A DNA stretch of 64,000 nt from Snuella lapsa (GCF_039539345.1 NZ_BAABCY010000078.1:99814-163813), one strand, 5' to 3'; positions 9,995 to 18,342 are shown, counted from the first letter of the stretch. Notes: a model not told the origin generated them from the letters alone. Program-made: numbers and translations.

Positions 9995-10444
9995 ATGAGT
10001 TTACAACAAGACATAATGACGGCACTAAAAGAAGCTATGAAGGCTAAAGATCAAACAGCCTTAACAGCTTTAAGAGCTGTAAAATCAGCCATATTATTAG
10101 CGCAGACAGAAAGTGGGGCTCAGGCAGAGTTAACAGAAGAGCAAGAACTTAAAATACTTCAAAAACAAGTAAAACAGCGTAAAGATAGCGCAGCGGTTTA
10201 CATAGACCAAGGGCGCGAAGATTTAGCAGCTCCAGAACTAGCTGAAGCAGAAGTAATAAGTCAGTTTTTGCCTGAGGCTTTAAGCGAAGAGGCTATAAAA
10301 GAAGTTGTTGTAAAAGTAATTGCCGATATTGGTGCCCAAGGTATGAAAGATATGGGTAAGGTCATGGGAATTGTTAGTAAAGAGTTAGCAGGAAAAGCAG
10401 ACGGTAAAACCATTTCCAATATAGTTAAAGAGCAATTAGCTTAA
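9995..10444 (+). CDS. yqeY: GatB/YqeY domain protein
   Basis: A 149-residue stand-alone YqeY-family protein, homologous to the C-terminal tRNA-binding tail of GatB. Family features seen are the N-terminal helix MKAKDQTALTALRAVKSAI, the segment QRKDSAAVYIDQGREDLAAPELAEAEVISQFLP and the C-terminal MKDMGKVMGIVSKELAGKADGK. Precise role unknown; an influence on tRNA amidation or stability is only inferred from the GatB relationship. A -7-like TATATTCG (9964-9971) precedes it. Confidence 0.93.
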   Translation: MSLQQDIMTALKEAMKAKDQTALTALRAVKSAILLAQTESGAQAELTEEQELKILQKQVKQRKDSAAVYIDQGREDLAAPELAEAEVISQFLPEALSEEAIKEVVVKVIADIGAQGMKDMGKVMGIVSKELAGKADGKTISNIVKEQLA

Positions 10445-10459
10445 AAATATAAACGTAAT

Positions 10460-10533
10460 GGCTGCGTAGTTCAACTGGATAGAATATCAGATTTCGGCTC
10501 TGAGGGTTGGGGGTTCGAATCCCTCCGCGGTCA
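10460..10533 (+). tRNA. tRNA-Arg (anticodon TCG)
   Basis: Folds as a full cloverleaf. The acceptor stem is GGCTGCG with CGCGGTC (two G-T wobbles) plus discriminator A. The anticodon arm is TCAGA-TTTCGGC-TCTGA, giving anticodon TCG (reads CGA), and the T arm is GGGGG-TTCGAAT-CCCTC. CCA is not encoded. The gene lies 15 bp after yqeY on the same strand. Confidence 0.93.
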
Positions 10534-10679
10534 CGAATGAATCACAAAAAAAGTGAATCATGAAGCGAGTTTCAAAATGAAACTCGCTTCTTTTTTTGAA
10601 AATTGTGAAGTGATTCTTTTTGTGATTTTCAACGCGGAGCGTTGTAGGGATCAACACTAGTTAATCCCTCCGCGGTCAC
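10518..10679 (+). repeat. Duplicated tRNA-Arg 3' end (att-like direct repeat) with a small insert
   Basis: The 17-base tRNA 3' end AATCCCTCCGCGGTCAC at 10518-10534 recurs exactly at 10663-10679. Between the copies lie 128 bp made almost entirely of inverted repeats. The second copy is followed directly by a strong terminator that looks like the original tRNA terminator. This is the pattern left when an element integrates at a tRNA 3' end and is later mostly deleted. The remainder of a second, decayed tRNA gene is the alternative. Confidence 0.75.
10562..10597 (+). terminator. Rho-independent terminator downstream of tRNA-Arg (inside the insert)
   Basis: Perfect 13-bp stem GAAGCGAGTTTCA / TGAAACTCGCTTC, 3-nt loop, then seven T. 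It is nested in a larger imperfect stem (10540-10560 with 611-627). Confidence 0.85.
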
Positions 10680-10683
10680 TGGG

Positions 10684-10726
10684 AAAATCCAATTAGTTAG
10701 TAATAACTGGTTGGATTTTGTTTTTG
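10684..10726 (+). terminator. Second terminator, probably the ancestral tRNA-Arg terminator
   Basis: Stem AAAATCCAA / TTGGATTTT with an inner AGTTA/TAACT stem, followed by GTTTTTG. It starts 5 bp after the second copy of the tRNA 3' end. Confidence 0.8.
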
Positions 10727-10809
10727 TAAAAGTCTAATGCTTATCTTGTAATGCCATTACTAATTTAGAAATGGTATAATTTTAATTGTAAATGAATCGT
10801 TAAGATTAT

Positions 10810-11661
10810 ATGGCTTTTGTTTTAATAGCTAAACAATATAGTTTAGGAAGTAAAATAATTCTTGGAATTGTATTTGCTGTATTGGCGTATATGTTTTTAA
10901 GATATGCTATTAAGTTGGTAGAAATGGCTTACGTGATAAAATACAAAAAGCCATTATATGTTCACTTTTATTTGTACTTACGACGTTTGTCTAATGATCA
11001 GTTAGCCATTTTAAAGAAGCAATTTTCATTTTATAATAAATTAACTAAAAAGGAAAAAAAGTATTTTGAGCACCGTTTGGTGTCCTTTATAAATGATAAG
11101 GATTTTATAGGTAGGGATGGGCTGACCATAACCGAAGAAATGAAAGTGCTCATTGGAGCTACGGCAGTTATGCTAACTTTTGGTTTTCGAGATTATTATA
11201 TAGGACTTATTTCCAAGATTGTAATTTACCCAAAGAAGTTTTATTCCCATACTAACAAAGCCTATCATAAAGGAGAGTTTAACCCTAAGCTAAAGGCCCT
11301 TGTTTTATCTTGGGAAGATTTTAAGCAAGGATTTAAAAATGGAGAAGACAATTTAAATTTAGGAATTCATGAGCTTACACATGCCATTCATATAAATAGT
11401 ATGAAAGAACGAGATGTGAGTTCTACAATATTTAGTGATTCTTTTAAAGAATTATCGATGCTTATAAATGCAAATGAAGCATTACGGGACGCTATAAAGA
11501 TGTCGGCCTATTTTAGAAACTACGCCTATACAAATCAGTTTGAGTTTTTAGCAGTAGCTATTGAAAATTTTATTGAAACTCCTCATGAGTTTAAAGCTCA
11601 ATTCCCTGAAATTTATATGAAAGTTAAACAAATGCTTAATTTTAATGTAGCTAATTATTAG
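10810..11661 (+). CDS. MtfA-like zinc metallopeptidase (M90 family)
   Basis: 283-residue protein with an N-terminal hydrophobic helix (residues ~14-32), probably a membrane anchor, and a C-terminal zinc peptidase domain. H187-E-L-T-H191 is the HEXXH zinc motif, and the downstream FEFLAVAIENF supplies a glutamate placed like the third ligand of MtfA/M90 peptidases. In E. coli, MtfA binds the repressor Mlc; whether this homologue does anything similar is unknown. Single gene, following the tRNA region and its own terminator. Confidence 0.8.
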   Translation: MAFVLIAKQYSLGSKIILGIVFAVLAYMFLRYAIKLVEMAYVIKYKKPLYVHFYLYLRRLSNDQLAILKKQFSFYNKLTKKEKKYFEHRLVSFINDKDFIGRDGLTITEEMKVLIGATAVMLTFGFRDYYIGLISKIVIYPKKFYSHTNKAYHKGEFNPKLKALVLSWEDFKQGFKNGEDNLNLGIHELTHAIHINSMKERDVSSTIFSDSFKELSMLINANEALRDAIKMSAYFRNYAYTNQFEFLAVAIENFIETPHEFKAQFPEIYMKVKQMLNFNVANY

Positions 11662-11914
11662 CATTAATAAAAATATAAGTTTGTGCCTTATAAATTAAGC
11701 AAACAAGGTCTCTGCAGAAAAACAGACTTCATATGCAAAAATCTTTTAGGATTTAACCAAAAGAGACAGCTTTTGTTACTTGAACAAGATTCGTTAAGGG
11801 ACTAACAATCGTTACAGCATCATTATTATGTGAAACTAATGTTTAACATGATTTTTATCATACTTTTTAATTGTTTATAAGCTTAATTTTATTTTGAAAT
11901 TAAAACCGATAGAC

Positions 11915-12331
11915 ATGAAAAGAAGTATGCCAGTTTCCGAAATAATGAGTAAAAATGTTATTGCATTACGTCGGTCAGAAGATTTAACAAGAGCAGAAAT
12001 GCTTTTTAAAAGACACAAAATAAGACATATTCCTGTAGTGGTTGGCGAATGTGTCATTGGAATGTTGAGCTACACCGATCTGTTGAGAATAAGTTTTGCC
12101 GATGCTACCGAAGATGAACATAATGTAGATACAGTAGTATATAATATGTTCACAATTGAGCAGGTAATGACTAAAAATGTAACCAGTATTTCCAGTGATA
12201 CAACCATCAAGCAGGCGGCTGAAATATTAGCAGAAAATGAATTTCATGCACTACCTGTTGTGGATGATGCTGTTTTGGTTGGTATTGTGACAACAACCGA
12301 TTTAATAAAATATTTACTAGATCAACTTTAG
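11915..12331 (+). CDS. CBS-pair domain protein
   Basis: About 138 residues consisting almost wholly of two CBS motifs: PVSEIMSKNVIALRRSEDLTRAEMLF...IRHIPVV and IEQVMTKNVTSISSDTTIKQAAEIL...HALPVV. Such stand-alone pairs bind adenine nucleotides and act as energy or ligand sensors; the partner is unknown. I prefer the ATG at 11915; a TTG at 11894 would add seven residues. Its stop overlaps the rpe stop by 4 bp, the two genes being convergent. Confidence 0.85.
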   Translation: MKRSMPVSEIMSKNVIALRRSEDLTRAEMLFKRHKIRHIPVVVGECVIGMLSYTDLLRISFADATEDEHNVDTVVYNMFTIEQVMTKNVTSISSDTTIKQAAEILAENEFHALPVVDDAVLVGIVTTTDLIKYLLDQL

Positions 12332-12990
12332 GAGTTGGCTATTAGCTTTAAATCTTTTATAGTTTCTAATTGATTAGTACTTTTAAAAACATAGCTTCCA
12401 GCAACTAAAACATCAGCACCGGCATCAACGAGCGCTTTGGCATTCTTGTTGGTTACACCTCCGTCGATTTCAATGCGGGTAGAGGCATTTTTGCGGGTAA
12501 TGAGCTCTTTAAGTTGCTTGACTTTACTATAGGTGTTTTCAATAAAACTTTGGCCGCCAAAACCAGGATTGACACTCATAATGCAAACTAAGTCAATATC
12601 GTTAATCGTGTCTTCTAAAACATTAATATTAGTATGCGGATTTAGTGCGACTCCAGCCTTCATGCCTTCGGCTTTAATAGCTTGAAGCGTACGGTGTAAA
12701 TGCGTACAAGCTTCATAGTGTACTGTAAGTATATTGCTCCCTAAATTTGCAAAAGTTTTTATATATCTGTCAGGGTCTACAATCATAAGATGAACATCTA
12801 TGGTTTTTTTTGCGTGCTTAGAAATTGCTTCTAAAACAGGCATTCCAAACGAAATATTAGGAACAAACACGCCATCCATTATGTCTATATGGAACCAATC
12901 GGCATCACTTTCGTTTACCATTTCTATGTCACGTTGAAGATTTGCAAAATCGGCTGCTAGTACAGAAGGAGCTATTAATTTGGAATTCAT
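12328..12990 (-). CDS. rpe: Ribulose-phosphate 3-epimerase
   Basis: TIM-barrel epimerase of the pentose phosphate pathway (ribulose-5-P to xylulose-5-P). Motifs LIAPSVLAADFANLQ, WFHIDIMDGVFVPN, VDVHLMI-type VHLMIVDPDRYI, SVNPGFGGQSF and EIDGGVTNKNA contain the metal and substrate residues. The frame extends nine codons upstream to 13017, but the start at 12990 (MNSKLIAPSVLA) is preferred: a -7 box at 13015-13022 would place transcription start inside the longer version. Confidence 0.95.
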   Translation of the reverse strand: MNSKLIAPSVLAADFANLQRDIEMVNESDADWFHIDIMDGVFVPNISFGMPVLEAISKHAKKTIDVHLMIVDPDRYIKTFANLGSNILTVHYEACTHLHRTLQAIKAEGMKAGVALNPHTNINVLEDTINDIDLVCIMSVNPGFGGQSFIENTYSKVKQLKELITRKNASTRIEIDGGVTNKNAKALVDAGADVLVAGSYVFKSTNQLETIKDLKLIANS

Positions 12991-13014
12991 TTTTGTTTTT
13001 ATTGAAGTTTTTTG

Positions 13015-13022
13015 CAAAGATA
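13015..13022 (-). promoter_or_regulatory. -7 promoter element of rpe
   Basis: Minus strand reads TATCTTTG, an exact match to the Bacteroidota -7 consensus TAnnTTTG, 25 bp upstream of the rpe ATG. No clear TTG -33 box is seen. Confidence 0.55.
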
Positions 13023-13078
13023 GATAATAAGTTAATAGGCGTTAGCTAATGAATAAAAAGAATTTTGTGAAATCATTA

Positions 13079-13110
13079 AAAAACAAACCCCCGGTAATCA
13101 GCCGGGGGTT
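13079..13110 (-). terminator. Terminator of rpoD
   Basis: On the minus strand, stem AACCCCCGG / CCGGGGGTT with a 7-nt loop followed by TGTTTTTTAA. It lies between rpoD and rpe, both on this strand. Confidence 0.88.
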
Positions 13111-13185
13111 CTTTCATCAATCAAAAAACGAACAGTTATGTTTAACTGTTTGTTGCCTTAATTTAGTCGTAATTTATTGAAATTA

Positions 13186-14049
13186 CTAACCTAAATATGT
13201 TTTTAATATTTTACTTCTTGAAGTGTGTTTAAGTCTTCTAATGGCCTTTTCTTTAATCTGGCGAACACGTTCACGGGTTAGGTCGAAAGTTTCTCCAATT
13301 TCTTCAAGCGTCATTGGGTGTTGATTACCTAAACCAAAGTATAAACGAATAACATCTGCTTCTCGCGGTGTTAACGTTTCAAGGGCACGCTCAATTTCTG
13401 TTCGTAAAGATTCGTGCAATAATTCTTTATCTGGATTTGGAGACTCACCACTGTTAAGGACATCATATAAATTAGAGTCTTCACCTTCAACCAAAGGAGC
13501 ATCCATACTTACATGGCGACCAGAGTTTTTCATGGATTCCTTAACATCGTTAATGGTCATGTCTAATTCTTTAGCTATTTCTTCAGCACTAGGTGGGCGC
13601 TCGTGACTTTGCTCAAGAAAAGCAAAGGTTTTGTTTATTTTATTAATGGATCCAATTTTGTTTAGGGGCAAACGTACAATACGGGATTGCTCAGCTAAAG
13701 CTTGAAGAATGGACTGACGAATCCACCAAACGGCATATGATATAAATTTAAAACCACGGGTTTCGTCAAAACGCTGCGCAGCTTTAATTAAGCCTAAATT
13801 GCCTTCATTAATTAGATCGGGTAATGTTAAACCCTGGTTTTGATATTGTTTGGCAACGGATACAACGAAACGTAAATTAGCTTTTGTTAATTTTTCTAAA
13901 GCAACTTGATCGCCTGCTTTAATACGTTGTGCCAATTCCACCTCTTCATCTGCCGTAATTAGGTCAACTTTGCCTATTTCCTGAAGATATTTGTCTAACG
14001 AAGCAGTCTCTCTATTGGTAACCTGCTTTGTAATTTTAAGTTGTCTCAT
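13186..14049 (-). CDS. rpoD: Primary RNA polymerase sigma factor RpoD (Bacteroidota type)
   Basis: 287 residues, the short housekeeping sigma factor of Bacteroidota, lacking the large region 1.1 and non-conserved insert of E. coli sigma70. Region 1.2 is DKYLQEIGKVDLITADEE; region 2 runs DLINEGNLGLIKAAQRFDETRGFKFISYAVWWIRQ, with core-binding and -10 recognition helices; region 4 ends with TLEEIGETFDLTRERVRQIKEKAIRRL, the -35 helix-turn-helix. It is the factor expected to read the TAnnTTTG boxes found throughout this window. Confidence 0.96.
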   Translation of the reverse strand: MRQLKITKQVTNRETASLDKYLQEIGKVDLITADEEVELAQRIKAGDQVALEKLTKANLRFVVSVAKQYQNQGLTLPDLINEGNLGLIKAAQRFDETRGFKFISYAVWWIRQSILQALAEQSRIVRLPLNKIGSINKINKTFAFLEQSHERPPSAEEIAKELDMTINDVKESMKNSGRHVSMDAPLVEGEDSNLYDVLNSGESPNPDKELLHESLRTEIERALETLTPREADVIRLYFGLGNQHPMTLEEIGETFDLTRERVRQIKEKAIRRLKHTSRSKILKTYLG

Positions 14050-14377
14050 TTAATTTTAATGTTCTCCCGTAAATTATGGGGTAAATAATGCTTTCTTTGG
14101 TTATACGTATATAAGAGGGTAAATGTTACAAAGTGGGTGATAATTTTGTGAAGGTTATGATTTATTTAACATTTTTATAAAGGATTGAATTGAATAAACA
14201 TGTTTTAGCATGTTACATGAATTAAGCAATGTGATGTTTTATTGGTTATCTTAGAAGTGTTGGATTGGACTGTACCTGGATATAAATTGAAGAGGACTGC
14301 TGTAAAATTTGTTAAAAGCAAAAGCCTACCGTTATAAATGGTAGGCTTTTTGGTTTATCAAGTACAGAACAATAGAA
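14050..14377. other. Intergenic region rpoD-pnp
   Basis: 328 bp between rpoD (start side) and the pnp stop. It holds the pnp terminator near 14316-14352 and otherwise AT-rich sequence presumed to carry the rpoD promoter. I see no exact TAnnTTTG box on the minus strand and no open frame worth calling. Confidence 0.5.
14316..14352 (-). terminator. Terminator of pnp
   Basis: Minus strand: AAAAGCCTACC / GGTAGGCTTTT stem of 11 bp with a 9-nt loop, followed by GCTTTTAAC. It lies 26 bp past the pnp stop. Confidence 0.85.
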
Positions 14378-16615
14378 TTAATCTTCTTTTTTATTTCTGT
14401 TGTCGCGACGGTTATCACGGTTTCGGTTGTCCCTACCACGATTGTCTCGTCCGCCACGATTGTTGTCTCTTGGAGGTCTTGGTTGCCAACCTTCTGGCTT
14501 TGGTAAAATCGCTTTACGGGATACTTTCTCTTTGCGTGTTTTTGGATCAATGCCAAAATACTTCACGTCAAAAACATCTCCCATGTTCACAACATCACTT
14601 ACATTTTCAGTGCGTTCCCAAGCAAGTTCGCTAACATGTAATAAGACTTCGTTTCCAGGTGCTTCTGTGTATTCAACAACAGCACCAAAGTCAAGCATTT
14701 TAATAACTTTTACTTCATAAACGCTACCAACTTCAGGTTTAAATTTCAGAGATTCGATCTTAGCTAGAACAGCATCAATACCTTCTTGATCGGTGCCCAA
14801 AATTTCAACAATACCCTCTTCGGTTACAGGATCTTCATTAATAACAATAGTAGTATTGGTCTCTTTTTGTAACTCCTGAATTACTTTTCCTCCAGGGCCA
14901 ATAAAGGCTCCAATAAGTTCATTAGGTAATATTGACGTTACCATTTTAGGAGCATGCGATTTTACCTCAGCATTTGGCACTGAAATAGTATCTGTTATTT
15001 TTTCTAAGATATGTAAGCGGCCATCACGCGCTTGTTTTAAAGCATTTACCAGAATTTCATAAGACAATCCTTTTACTTTAATGTCCATTTGACAAGCAGT
15101 GATGCCATCGGCAGTACCGGTCACTTTAAAGTCCATATCGCCTAAGTGATCTTCGTCACCTAAAATATCAGAAAGAACAGCGTATTTTCCTGTTTCAATT
15201 TCAGTGATTAACCCCATGGCAATACCCGAAACAGGTTTCTTTAATTGTATACCAGCATCCATCATAGCCATGGTTCCAGCACATACGGTTGCCATTGAAG
15301 ACGAACCATTAGACTCTAAAATTTCTGATACAACGCGAACCGTATATGGACAGTCTTCAGGAACCATACCTTTTAAGGCACGTTGAGCTAAATTACCATG
15401 ACCTACTTCGCGACGTGATGTGCCACGAATTGGTCTTGCTTCCCCTGTTGAAAAAGGAGGGAAGTTATAGTGCAGATAGAAACGCTCTTCTCCTTCATAA
15501 GAGGGCATATCTATTTGGTTTGCTTCTCTAGAAGTACCTAAAGTAACGGTCGCTAACGCTTGCGTTTCCCCGCGGGTAAAGATTGACGACCCATGTGTAG
15601 ATGGTAAATAATCAATTTCACACCAAATAGGTCTTATATCAGTGGTTTTACGTCCGTCTAAGCGTAAACCTTCATTTAGAGTTAAATCCCTGACAGCATT
15701 CTTTTCAGCTTTGCTGTAATATTTAGAAATTAAGTCGCCAAAATCTTCTTGTTCTTCTTCGGAAAAAGAAGCTATGATATCTTCTTTAATTTCAGCAAAG
15801 GCAGCCCCTCTTTCTTGTTTTGAAGAACCAGCTTTAGCTACGGCATATACTTTCTCGTATGCCATATCGTGTATTTTTTTTGCTAAATCTTCGTCTTCAC
15901 GTTCTGGTTCATATTCTCGAGTTTCTTTTTTTCCAAATGCTTCTGCTAATTTAATTTGTGCTTCACACTGTACTTTAATAGCTTCGTGTGCAAATTTTAT
16001 AGCTTCTGTCATTTCTTCTTCAGAAATCTCATTCATTTCCCCTTCTACCATCATTACGGAATCTGCAGATGCACCAATAACCATATCGATGTCAGATTCT
16101 TCTAATTGTTTTAATGATGGGTTAATGATAAATTCACCATTAACACGACCAACTCTTACTTCAGATATTGGGCATTCAAATGGAAAATCGGATAATTGGA
16201 TGGCTGCTGAAGCTGCTAAACCAGCCATGGCATCAGGCATTACATTTTCATCATGTGACATTAACTGAATCATCACTTGTGTCTCACTGTGATAATCCTT
16301 AGGGAATAGAGGACGTAATACACGGTCTACTAAACGCATGGTTAAAACTTCACCATCACTAGGTCTTGCTTCTCTCTTAAAGAATCCTCCGGGATAACGT
16401 CCAGCTGCAGCAAATTTTTCGCGGTAATCTACTGTCAGTGGTAAAAAGTCTACATCTGCCGATTTGTAATTGGAAACTACCGTACATAATAACATACAGT
16501 TTCCAGATTGCACTACAACGCTACCATGCGCTTGTTTTGCTAATTTTCCAGTTTCAATAGAGATTTCTCTACCGTCACCTAGGTCTATGACCTCTTTAAA
16601 AACTTTTGGAATCAT
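14378..16615 (-). CDS. pnp: Polyribonucleotide nucleotidyltransferase (PNPase)
   Basis: Phosphorolytic 3'-5' exoribonuclease of mRNA turnover, trimeric in the cytoplasm. 745 residues: two RNase PH domains (first with TVDYREKFAAAGRYPGGFFKRE, second with GTSRREVGHGNLAQRAL and the catalytic-core stretch MGLITE...LSDILGDEDHLGDMDFK), then a KH domain (IGAFIGPGGKVIQELQ) and an S1 domain (VIKMLDFGAVVEY). The C-terminal ~35 residues are a disordered Arg/Asp/Asn/Gly-rich tail. rpsO lies just upstream on the same strand, the same pairing as in E. coli, but a strong terminator separates them. Confidence 0.97.
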   Translation of the reverse strand: MIPKVFKEVIDLGDGREISIETGKLAKQAHGSVVVQSGNCMLLCTVVSNYKSADVDFLPLTVDYREKFAAAGRYPGGFFKREARPSDGEVLTMRLVDRVLRPLFPKDYHSETQVMIQLMSHDENVMPDAMAGLAASAAIQLSDFPFECPISEVRVGRVNGEFIINPSLKQLEESDIDMVIGASADSVMMVEGEMNEISEEEMTEAIKFAHEAIKVQCEAQIKLAEAFGKKETREYEPEREDEDLAKKIHDMAYEKVYAVAKAGSSKQERGAAFAEIKEDIIASFSEEEQEDFGDLISKYYSKAEKNAVRDLTLNEGLRLDGRKTTDIRPIWCEIDYLPSTHGSSIFTRGETQALATVTLGTSREANQIDMPSYEGEERFYLHYNFPPFSTGEARPIRGTSRREVGHGNLAQRALKGMVPEDCPYTVRVVSEILESNGSSSMATVCAGTMAMMDAGIQLKKPVSGIAMGLITEIETGKYAVLSDILGDEDHLGDMDFKVTGTADGITACQMDIKVKGLSYEILVNALKQARDGRLHILEKITDTISVPNAEVKSHAPKMVTSILPNELIGAFIGPGGKVIQELQKETNTTIVINEDPVTEEGIVEILGTDQEGIDAVLAKIESLKFKPEVGSVYEVKVIKMLDFGAVVEYTEAPGNEVLLHVSELAWERTENVSDVVNMGDVFDVKYFGIDPKTRKEKVSRKAILPKPEGWQPRPPRDNNRGGRDNRGRDNRNRDNRRDNRNKKED

Positions 16616-16746
16616 AAATTTTTTAATTCTAATTAAACAATGGTCGTTGTGTTGTTGTGTGTAGTTGTTGTGTGACCAATGAAAAACTGTAATTAGCTTC
16701 TTATTTAGCGCGTTTAAACTCTCCGCTTACGAGTGGTTGCTTTAAA

Positions 16747-16778
16747 CAAAAAACCACGTTTTAAAACGTGGCTTTTTG
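16747..16778 (-). terminator. Terminator of rpsO
   Basis: A perfect 18-bp palindrome CCACGTTTTAAAACGTGG (16754-16771) followed on the minus strand by TTTTTTG, 9 bp after the rpsO stop. It is nearly symmetrical, so it could act on either strand. Confidence 0.85.
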
Positions 16779-16786
16779 TGATGTGA

Positions 16787-17056
16787 TTATTTTCTTAATC
16801 CTAGTTCTTTTACTATTGCACGATATCTCAAGATATCCTTTTTGGTTAAGTAATCCAACAATGCACGACGTTTACCTACCAATTTTACTAACGAACGCTC
16901 AGTGTTGAAATCTTTACGATTATTTTTTAAGTGCTCGGTTAAGTGGTTGATTCTGTGAGTGAACAATGCAATTTGACCTTCAGCAGAACCCGTATCGTTC
17001 TTTCCTTTACCGTGTTTTGTGAAGATTTCTTCTTTTACTTCTTTAGTTAAATACAT
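16787..17056 (-). CDS. rpsO: 30S ribosomal protein S15
   Basis: 89-residue small-subunit protein binding 16S rRNA. KHGKGKNDTGSAEGQIALFT, RINHLTEHLK and KLVGKRRALLDYL are the conserved S15 stretches. The open frame runs upstream to 17113, but the start at 17056 (MYLTKEVKEEI) matches the family. A -7 box at 17111-17118 also places transcription start within the longer frame. Confidence 0.97.
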   Translation of the reverse strand: MYLTKEVKEEIFTKHGKGKNDTGSAEGQIALFTHRINHLTEHLKNNRKDFNTERSLVKLVGKRRALLDYLTKKDILRYRAIVKELGLRK

Positions 17057-17110
17057 GCTAATATTATTATAAATGATTTTTATGTATACGAAAGCTTGTC
17101 TTTCGAGCGG

Positions 17111-17118
17111 CAAATATA
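17111..17118 (-). promoter_or_regulatory. -7 promoter element of rpsO
   Basis: Minus strand TATATTTG, exact match to TAnnTTTG, 55 bp upstream of the rpsO ATG. The -33 region is not obvious. Confidence 0.55.
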
Positions 17119-17188
17119 GTAATTTTTAACGACTTACATAATGAATAATCTATTGAAAAGAAAAAGTGTCTTAATGGAGACTTTTAAT

Positions 17189-18046
17189 TTATGCTCTAAG
17201 CGGTTGATTCGTAATTAAGTCAATATATTGATTTACTTTATTTTTTAGCTCTTTACGTTGTGTAATAAAATCAAGAAAGCCGTGTTCTAGCAAAAATTCT
17301 GAAGTTTGAAAGCCTTCAGGTAATTCTTTACCTGTAGTGTCTCTTACTATACGAGGTCCTGCAAAACCTATTAAAGCTCCTGGTTCGCTAATGTTAATGT
17401 CACCTAGCATAGCAAATGAAGCAGTAGTTCCTCCGGTTGTTGGATCTGTACATAAAGAAATATATGGTATGCCGGCTTCTGCCAACTGTGCCAATTTTAC
17501 CGATGTTTTGGCTAGTTGCATTAATGATAGGGCAGCTTCCATCATTCTTGCTCCTCCAGATTTTGAAATAATCATTAAAGGAATGTTCTTTTTTAATGAG
17601 TAATCGGCGGCACGTGCAATTTTCTCACCCACAACACTACCCATGGATCCTCCAATAAAGCTAAAATCCATACAAGCAACAACTAAATCTTTGCCCTTAG
17701 ATTTGCCAACTGCGGTACGAACGGCATCTTTTAAATTGGTTTTAGTTTGCGCAGTTTTTAAACGGTCTGGGTAATTTTTGGTGTCAACAAATTTTAAAGG
17801 ATCCTTAGATTCTAAATCGGTATCCAATTCTTTAAATTTATTGTCATCAAAGAGTATTTCAAAATATTCTTTACTGCCTATACGTACGTGGTAACCATCC
17901 TCAGGACTTACATAGAAATTTTTTTCAAGCTCTTCAGCATCAACAATTTTTCCAGTTGGTGATTTATACCACAGTCCTTTTGGAGTGTCTTTTTTTTCCT
18001 CTGTAGAGGTGGTAATCCCTTTTGTTTTTCTTTTAAACCAAGACAT
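17189..18046 (-). CDS. accD: Acetyl-CoA carboxylase carboxyltransferase subunit beta
   Basis: Carboxyltransferase beta subunit, which with AccA moves CO2 from biotin to acetyl-CoA to make malonyl-CoA. 285 residues. The crotonase-like core is clear: DLVVACMDFSFIGGSMGSVVGEKIARA, MISKSGGARMMEAALSLMQLAKTS, DPTTGGTTASFAMLGD and ALIGFAGPRIV. The N-terminal zinc ribbon seen in E. coli AccD is degenerate: the four Cys positions are replaced by S29-P-T-G32 and S47-P-E-D50, although the surrounding pattern is preserved. Nearby upstream fba is on the same strand but has its own terminator. Confidence 0.95.
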   Translation of the reverse strand: MSWFKRKTKGITTSTEEKKDTPKGLWYKSPTGKIVDAEELEKNFYVSPEDGYHVRIGSKEYFEILFDDNKFKELDTDLESKDPLKFVDTKNYPDRLKTAQTKTNLKDAVRTAVGKSKGKDLVVACMDFSFIGGSMGSVVGEKIARAADYSLKKNIPLMIISKSGGARMMEAALSLMQLAKTSVKLAQLAEAGIPYISLCTDPTTGGTTASFAMLGDINISEPGALIGFAGPRIVRDTTGKELPEGFQTSEFLLEHGFLDFITQRKELKNKVNQYIDLITNQPLRA

Positions 18047-18285
18047 ACTGATTTATAATTTTAGATTTACAGTTCAAGATTTTTTAATCTCAACTCGTGT
18101 TATTCTGTTGGCTTACCAAATTAAGGTAAGCGAGTATCGAAGCTATTGGTTCGTATCTTTTGTTTATTGAATGAGTCCCCAAAGCCGAAAGACAAAATTA
18201 AAGCTTTATTTTAATTTGAGGTTACACCTATATAACTTTTTGGCGAAAATGGTGTTTTAGTAAGAAATGCTTTTCAGTACTATTT

Positions 18286-18330
18286 TAAAAATGAAAAAAT
18301 CCTGCGTTTAACAGGATTTTTTCATTTTTA
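18286..18330 (-). terminator. Terminator of fba
   Basis: Long stem, AAAAATGAAAAAATCCTG pairing with CAGGATTTTTTCATTTTT, loop CGTTTAA. It sits 13 bp past the fba stop and is symmetrical enough to work on both strands. Confidence 0.85.
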
Positions 18331-18342
18331 AAATATAGTATC

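Noticed and set aside
15774..16268. 164-codon open frame antisense to pnp
   Set aside because: Lies wholly inside pnp on the opposite strand, shows Ser/Ala-rich shadow composition and no family motif.
17057..17113. N-terminal extension of rpsO
   Set aside because: The extra 19 codons are not part of S15 and overlap the -7 box at 17111-17118.
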